From Carettochelys insculpta (Eukaryota > Chordata > Testudines > Carettochelyidae), in contig NC_134167.1 of assembly GCF_033958435.1 (NCBI RefSeq), positions 3,244,001 through 3,308,000 on the forward strand: a DNA stretch of 64,000 bases. The letters are read 5' to 3'. The notes beneath the pieces were generated by a model. The model was not told where the DNA came from and did no database searches. It saw only the letters and a program-made list of their open reading frames with translations. Position numbers and translations under genes: made by a program. How positions within the stretch are numbered: position 1 is the first letter of the stretch; each line of letters begins with the position of its first letter. Positions 59,897-64,000 of this stretch are shown piece by piece.

Positions 59897-60424
59897 CTGT
59901 AAGGAGAAGAAGAGTGTTTTAGTTAGAGGTCCTCAGAAGAGCAAAGGTGTGAATTGTTCTCAGGCAAGCACCACTCCTGTGAGCCAGCATGCACTTTCCT
60001 TCTTAGGGACGTGAACATCTTTGATCTGCTAAACTCTGACATCACTAGGTTGTGCCATATTAATCCACAGACAGCAGCACTGAGACGCTTCCGAGAACAT
60101 TCAGCCAAGGCCAAGGATAAGCTCAGCGTGATATGGAAGCTGTGAAGCCCCATTCAGATACTCAGATGTGCGTTCCTGTTACCTCACACGGTCCATCACT
60201 GGCATTCTGGAGAACCCCCAGTGGCCTTTGCTTATGTTAACCTCCAGACAAGCAGGGGTCTGCTAAGTCATTACCAGCTACAGCTCGTTAAAGAAGAGCA
60301 GCCCCCCAGGGAAACAGACAGCTTCCCCATCCCTGTCTCTCCTTCCCAGTGCTGTACCATAACACACACTGGCTCCCAGCTCCAGGTCACCCAAGAAATT
60401 GGTGATTGGGGTGCTCTCCTACAG

Positions 60425-60522
60425 GCAGCATCTGATGAAGTGAGTCTGTGCTCACGAAAGCTCATGCTCAAAACTTTACTGTTAGTCTATAAGGTGCCAC
60501 AGCACCCTTCATTGCAGTTAAA
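60425..60522 (+). mobile_element. Single-arm Penelope-like fragment
   Basis: Sense arm only: gcatctgatgaagtgagtct, gtgctcacgaaagctcatgc, aaaactttactgttagtcta, taaggtgccacagcaccctt. It is antisense to SLC25A37. It has the best preserved hammerhead-like core in the window. Confidence 0.82.
60432..60469 (+). ncRNA. Best preserved hammerhead-like motif
   Basis: CTGATGA (60432-60438), one extra A, helix II GTGAG (60440-60444) with CTCAC (60451-60455) around loop TCTGTG, GAAA (60456-60459), helix III GC with GC around TCAT (60460-60467), then TC, where cleavage would follow. Helix I pairing is weak (only one clear pair). Read as a minimal hammerhead variant of the Penelope type. Confidence 0.6.
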
Positions 60523-61109
60523 GAAATTGGTTGTGCAACGCGAGCCAATGCTGCAGACATTCCAGCAGCATGCCAGCAGGGGCTGCTATAGCCTAAGCAA
60601 GACTTTGGGGCTCTTTCACAAAGCAAAGTGCACCGACACCGGCACAGAGCCCAGGAACAAGTCTCTTCCTTTGCTGCAGAGAAAGGGAATGTATTAAGGA
60701 CTGTTAGGCCTAGCAGCCCATACTGCATTACATCCAATACTCCCCAGTGATGGCCAAGTGTTTAAAGTGTTTGGCATGATTGTGTTGGGACGATATAATT
60801 CGGTAGTTACATATTCAAAGCATGAGTATACAAACGGGGTGGGTCAGTTAGGAGATAGCAAGTGTACCAACTTCCTCACTAACGGAGTTTGGGTTGAGCA
60901 ACATATGAAGCATCGAGCCTGCAATGTGCCTTTTTTTTTTTTTTTAATTAAATAATCTATACGCCATTTCCCCATTCCACCTCTCAAACCTCTTCTAGCG
61001 ATTGTCAGGAAATGACCAAACAGAGGCAGTTTACCAAAGCAATTGAAAAGCGATCAAAAGTCACCTGGCACACAGTTACTGAAGAGGCAAACAGAAAGAA
61101 CTTGCAGAG

Positions 61110-61255
61110 TTTGTTTTGGAGAGGTAGCTGTGTAAATCTGTGTCAGCAAAAACAATGACGAGGCCCGTAGTACTTTAAGGGCTAACACATTTATTAGGGC
61201 ATATGCTTTCATTGGTTGCAACTCACTTCATCACAAGCATGAAGTGGAAGTTTCA
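61110..61255 (-). mobile_element. Penelope-like fragment
   Basis: Antisense arm: ggagaggtagctgtgtaaat, cagcaaaaacaatgacgagg, gtagtactttaagggctaac, acatttattagggcatatgc, ttcatcacaagcatgaag. The core reads GTGATGA, so the essential C is lost. Confidence 0.7.
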
Positions 61256-61522
61256 GTTGGCAGATTGATAAACATCTCACAGAGATGGGAGTGTTACATC
61301 AGAGCTAATGAGGCCAATTCAATCAGGGTTGATGTGGCCTACCTCCCACCATAATAAGGTGAGAATACCTAAAGGGGAAAATTACTTATTGTCATGAGTG
61401 AGCCATTCCCAGTCCCTGTTCAAGAGCTTTCAAGTTGGCACATGAATTTCAACTCAGCAGTTTCATGCTGCTGCAGAGTATGTGCAACCTTTTAAGCAAT
61501 CTAGTAGAGTCAATGTTAACAT

Positions 61523-61798
61523 TTGTAAACTCTCATATCCAGCAGCCGTGGGATTGGGAGGTTGCTGGATATTCAAATATTATGGGTAATACAGAGGTAT
61601 ATCTAGCAATGCATAACACTAAAGAAAAACAAGATTAGATATTAAGAAACAAACATGTAAGCAGAGTACTTTATTTACCGACAGTAGTATTGTACACTAT
61701 CAACTTATGGAAAACTTAACTAAAATTTACTTATGGTTAAAATGCCGGTTATATGAGAGTTCTGGATAATAGAATGCCAAATGAGAAAGAGTTCACTG
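61523..61798. mobile_element. TIR element (about 276 bp) in SLC25A37 intron 1
   Basis: Left end ttgtaaactctcatatcc and right end tatgagagttctgg...gagttcactg are inverted relatives (aaactctcatat / atatgagagtt). TA follows the right end (61799-61800). It may belong to a Tc1/mariner-type family; the left flank is decayed. Confidence 0.5.
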
Positions 61799-62249
61799 TA
61801 CCATGCTGTGTGCTTACCAGAACCTTCACAAACTTTCGTATTTTCCTGCCCTTTTCCACAAAGTGAAGTCACTTTACACAGAAATGCTCATGGAATTATT
61901 GCAACAGACTGCCACCTACAACAGCTGAGAGCACTTTGCAATTAGAGGCAAGCCTGCAACATTCCATGCCTCTGAAACAGTAACATTTTTGTCTTGCTCC
62001 CAGAACCAGGTAATTTAAGAACGTTGTCAAAAGGTGAAGCCTCCTGGAAGAACAAGCACAGAGGCTTTCCACTTCGTCAGCAGGAGAATCCAGAGCAACC
62101 TAATGCACATGGGAAGCTAACACAGCTGACAGACGAGAAACGTTTGCTAGGCAGTGCTATGTAGTCACACCAGAAGCCGGGACTGCGACCCTACAGGATT
62201 ATTTGACCACATAAAAAGCAATTTCCGCAGAAGTTCCACGTTTCTAACA

Positions 62250-62461
62250 CTATCAAAACAAAAAACAGTCAAGTAGCACTTTAAAGACTAGCAAAATAGT
62301 TTATTAAGTGAGCTTTTGTGGGACAGACCCACTTCTTCAGACCAACAAGTGGGTCTGTCCCACGAAAGCTCACCTAATAAACTATTTTGCTAGTCTTTAA
62401 AGTGCTACTTGACTGCTTTTTGTTTTGATAGTGTATAGACTAGCACGGCTTCCTCTCTGTT
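62250..62461. mobile_element. Penelope-like palindromic insertion with perfect 12-bp TSD
   Basis: The left antisense arm is truncated at ctatcaaaacaaaaaacagt. The right sense arm is full length, ending tagcacggcttcctctctgt. Flanks acgtttctaaca are identical at 62238-62249 and 62462-62473. The minus-strand core reads AAAA in place of GAAA, and the plus-strand arm lacks CTGAAGA at the junction. Confidence 0.93.
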
Positions 62462-62924
62462 ACGTTTCTAACAGTAGATGGCCAACCTCATAGCTCCTTA
62501 CTCACGAGCAGAAGTGCCCAGTGCCGCTGCTTTCCCCTAACAGAACATTTAATAGGGCTTGATAGCACAGCGCCCGTTTTGAGGAGAGCACACGTGGTCT
62601 CCAAATGTTGAAAAATGCCTTTGACTCAACACTCCATGGACAAAACAAAAACAGCAGTCACGTAGCACTTCAAAAGTTTCTGTCTACTGCATCCATTAGC
62701 TCTGGGAAAAGCAGCATGGATATTTTCAGCAGCTAGTTCTAAGGGCTCCTCTACTGCTTTTTACTCCTGCACGGGAATGCTTTACATACTATTACTAGTA
62801 TCTAACAATATCTCTCTAGCTCCCCAGTAGAGGATATAATGTGAATTCTCCAAGGTATCAAAGCAAATGAGTCAGGAAGAAAATCCAGGCATCCCAATGC
62901 TCGGTCTCCTACGCTAAGCCTAGA

Positions 62925-63045
62925 GTCTCAGAGAGAGAGATGTGTTAGTCTTCAGCTGTAAAGACCAGGCATCCTGTGGCACCTTAGAGAAACCAACAGA
63001 TTTATTAGTGCATAAGCTTTCCAGGGTAAAGCCCAGGTCAGACGA
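62925..63045 (-). mobile_element. Penelope-like fragment
   Basis: Antisense arm: gagagagatgtgttagtctt, agaccaggcatcctgtggca, ccttagagaaaccaacagat, ttattagtgcataagctttc. The core is broken (CTGACCTGG for CTGACGAAG). Confidence 0.7.
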
Positions 63046-63719
63046 GCTAGCATGGAAGTTCCACAGGCAAAGAACAATGAGAGTAATATCAGGGCTTTTT
63101 TTTAAGCTATTTAAGTGCATCTCCTGGCCTTGCACTACATCCAAGTGCCAAGTGTTAGACTGCATGAACCATTCAGGTACTTGCTTGCCCATAGAATACC
63201 CAAATGAAATTGCAGGTTGTAAATTGGTTTTTGCCAAGCCAGTTGAGCAAACCCCACTTAGACCTAACAGATTCATTAAACAGATATAATGCACATGAAG
63301 CTAGTTCTAGACAGTGTGGGTGGGGCTTTTTGTTTGGGGAAGGGTGCAGTTATGATAAAAAAAAAACACAGAACTTTCATTTGTTAATGGACAGAAGTTA
63401 ATTTAAAGCTGGTGCATTGCAACTGTTGAGCCGATGAAGTACATCCAGTAGCTCTAAGCACAGGGTGAGCATCCTGAGCTATCAGCACTTGTAACTTGCG
63501 GGGGAAACTACCAGAGAGAAAGAGAGAGATGCTTGTGGTTTTAGTTAATTTGAACCTCTCTAGTCCGGCACCCTCAGACGCTGCCAGACAACAGATGTTC
63601 AGCCTATATTGCCCTTTCTGTAACATTCTTCCTTCAGCACACCATAGAAAAGACAGGCATATTTAAGTATTTTGGTAGCCCCCACTGTCGCCGTAACCAG
63701 CAGTCTCACAATCATTGAC

Positions 63720-63895
63720 ATTTTAGTCCTCACCACCCTCAGGAAACTGTAAAGTGTTATCCCCATATTACTAATAAGGGACCAGAGCAGAGAAAACAAT
63801 GCTTTGTGCAAGGCTGAGCTGAGAGTCCACTGCAGAACCAAGAATCCAATCCTGATTCCTCAAGTGCCTTAACTACAAGTACTACAAGGCTATGC
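63720..63895 (-). repeat. MIR-like relic
   Basis: Antisense order of MIR features (ttatccccatattactaata, aagggaccagagcagagaaa, gagtccactgcagaaccaag, aatccaatcctgattcctca). Weak. Confidence 0.4.
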
Positions 63896-64000
63896 TTCCT
63901 TCCATGAGTCATACACTTAAAAGAGAGAGATTAGGCAGTCAGTCTTTAATTGACACCATAAATCATACCTCTATTATATAAGCAAACGCTTTGCACCACA

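Larger units (their letters stand above)
59897..64000 (-). other. SLC25A37: SLC25A37 intron 1 (partial)
   Basis: At least 4.1 kb of intron continues to the right edge. No CpG-rich block and no exon encoding the carrier's first PVDSVK signature was found, so exon 1 lies beyond 64000. It contains Penelope-like fragments (60425, 61110, 62250, 62925), a TA-type inverted-repeat element (61523), a fragment with tttgaacctctctagtccgg (about 63549) and a MIR-like stretch (63720-63895). Confidence 0.8.

Noticed and set aside
62250..62461. Palindromic insertion as a classical DNA transposon with terminal inverted repeats
   Set aside because: The arms differ in length, the ends are not the same sequence, and the tail matches that of a Penelope reverse transcriptase copy, so retroelement origin fits better.
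60000..64000. Search for SLC25A37 exon 1
   Set aside because: No segment encoding the PVDSVK carrier signature and no CpG-rich promoter were found on the minus strand, so the exon is placed outside the window.

Overview
The window is nuclear DNA of an amniote vertebrate. It holds two recognisable protein-coding genes and a dense load of old and younger transposable elements. The 3' parts of the two genes face each other. On the + strand is a complete two-exon NK-class homeobox gene, NKX3-1 (coding 8777-8954 and 11811-12229). On the - strand are the last three coding exons of the mitochondrial iron carrier mitoferrin-1, SLC25A37 (59668-59896, 57362-57418, 54035-54555); its first exon lies beyond the right edge. 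These two genes are convergent neighbours on human 8p21, so the pair is conserved synteny. The repeats (Penelope-like retroelements in several families, CR1 LINEs, MIR/CORE-SINE relics, hAT-type and TTCGAA-rich inverted-repeat elements) suggest a non-avian sauropsid, most likely a turtle. That assignment is inference from repeat types, not from a database match.

Layout. 1-8.3 kb: intergenic DNA upstream of NKX3-1 with Penelope-like, hAT-type and MIR fragments. 8.3-9.5 kb: CpG-rich promoter, exon 1 and start of intron 1, with CCAAT and TATA boxes close upstream of the start codon. 9-11.8 kb: intron 1, with an AT-rich stretch carrying TCF/LEF-, RUNX- and homeodomain-type sites. 11.8-12.8 kb: exon 2 with the homeodomain, and a 3' UTR that contains a MIR. 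12.8-49.1 kb: about 36 kb of gene-free intergenic DNA. It contains a decayed Penelope reverse transcriptase copy (about 19.45-20.66 kb), two nearly full-length copies of a 710-bp inverted-repeat element (23.7 and 36.0 kb), CR1 copies and many short palindromic Penelope insertions. 49.1-54.0 kb: probable long 3' UTR of SLC25A37, almost free of repeats except one inverted-repeat insertion. 54.0-64 kb: SLC25A37 coding exons 4, 3 and 2 and their introns.

The most interesting non-genic signal is in the Penelope-like fragments. At least ten arms, on both strands, carry a hammerhead-ribozyme-like core: CTGANGA, one extra A, a 5-bp helix, then GAAA. All four bases occur at the variable N7 position, and the helix II sequence covaries between subfamilies. 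Seven insertions are head-to-head palindromes of about 195-440 bp flanked by 10-15 bp target duplications, in which one arm is longer than the other.

Exon boundaries were set by reading splice sites and phases. UTR limits, repeat limits and regulatory calls are less certain.
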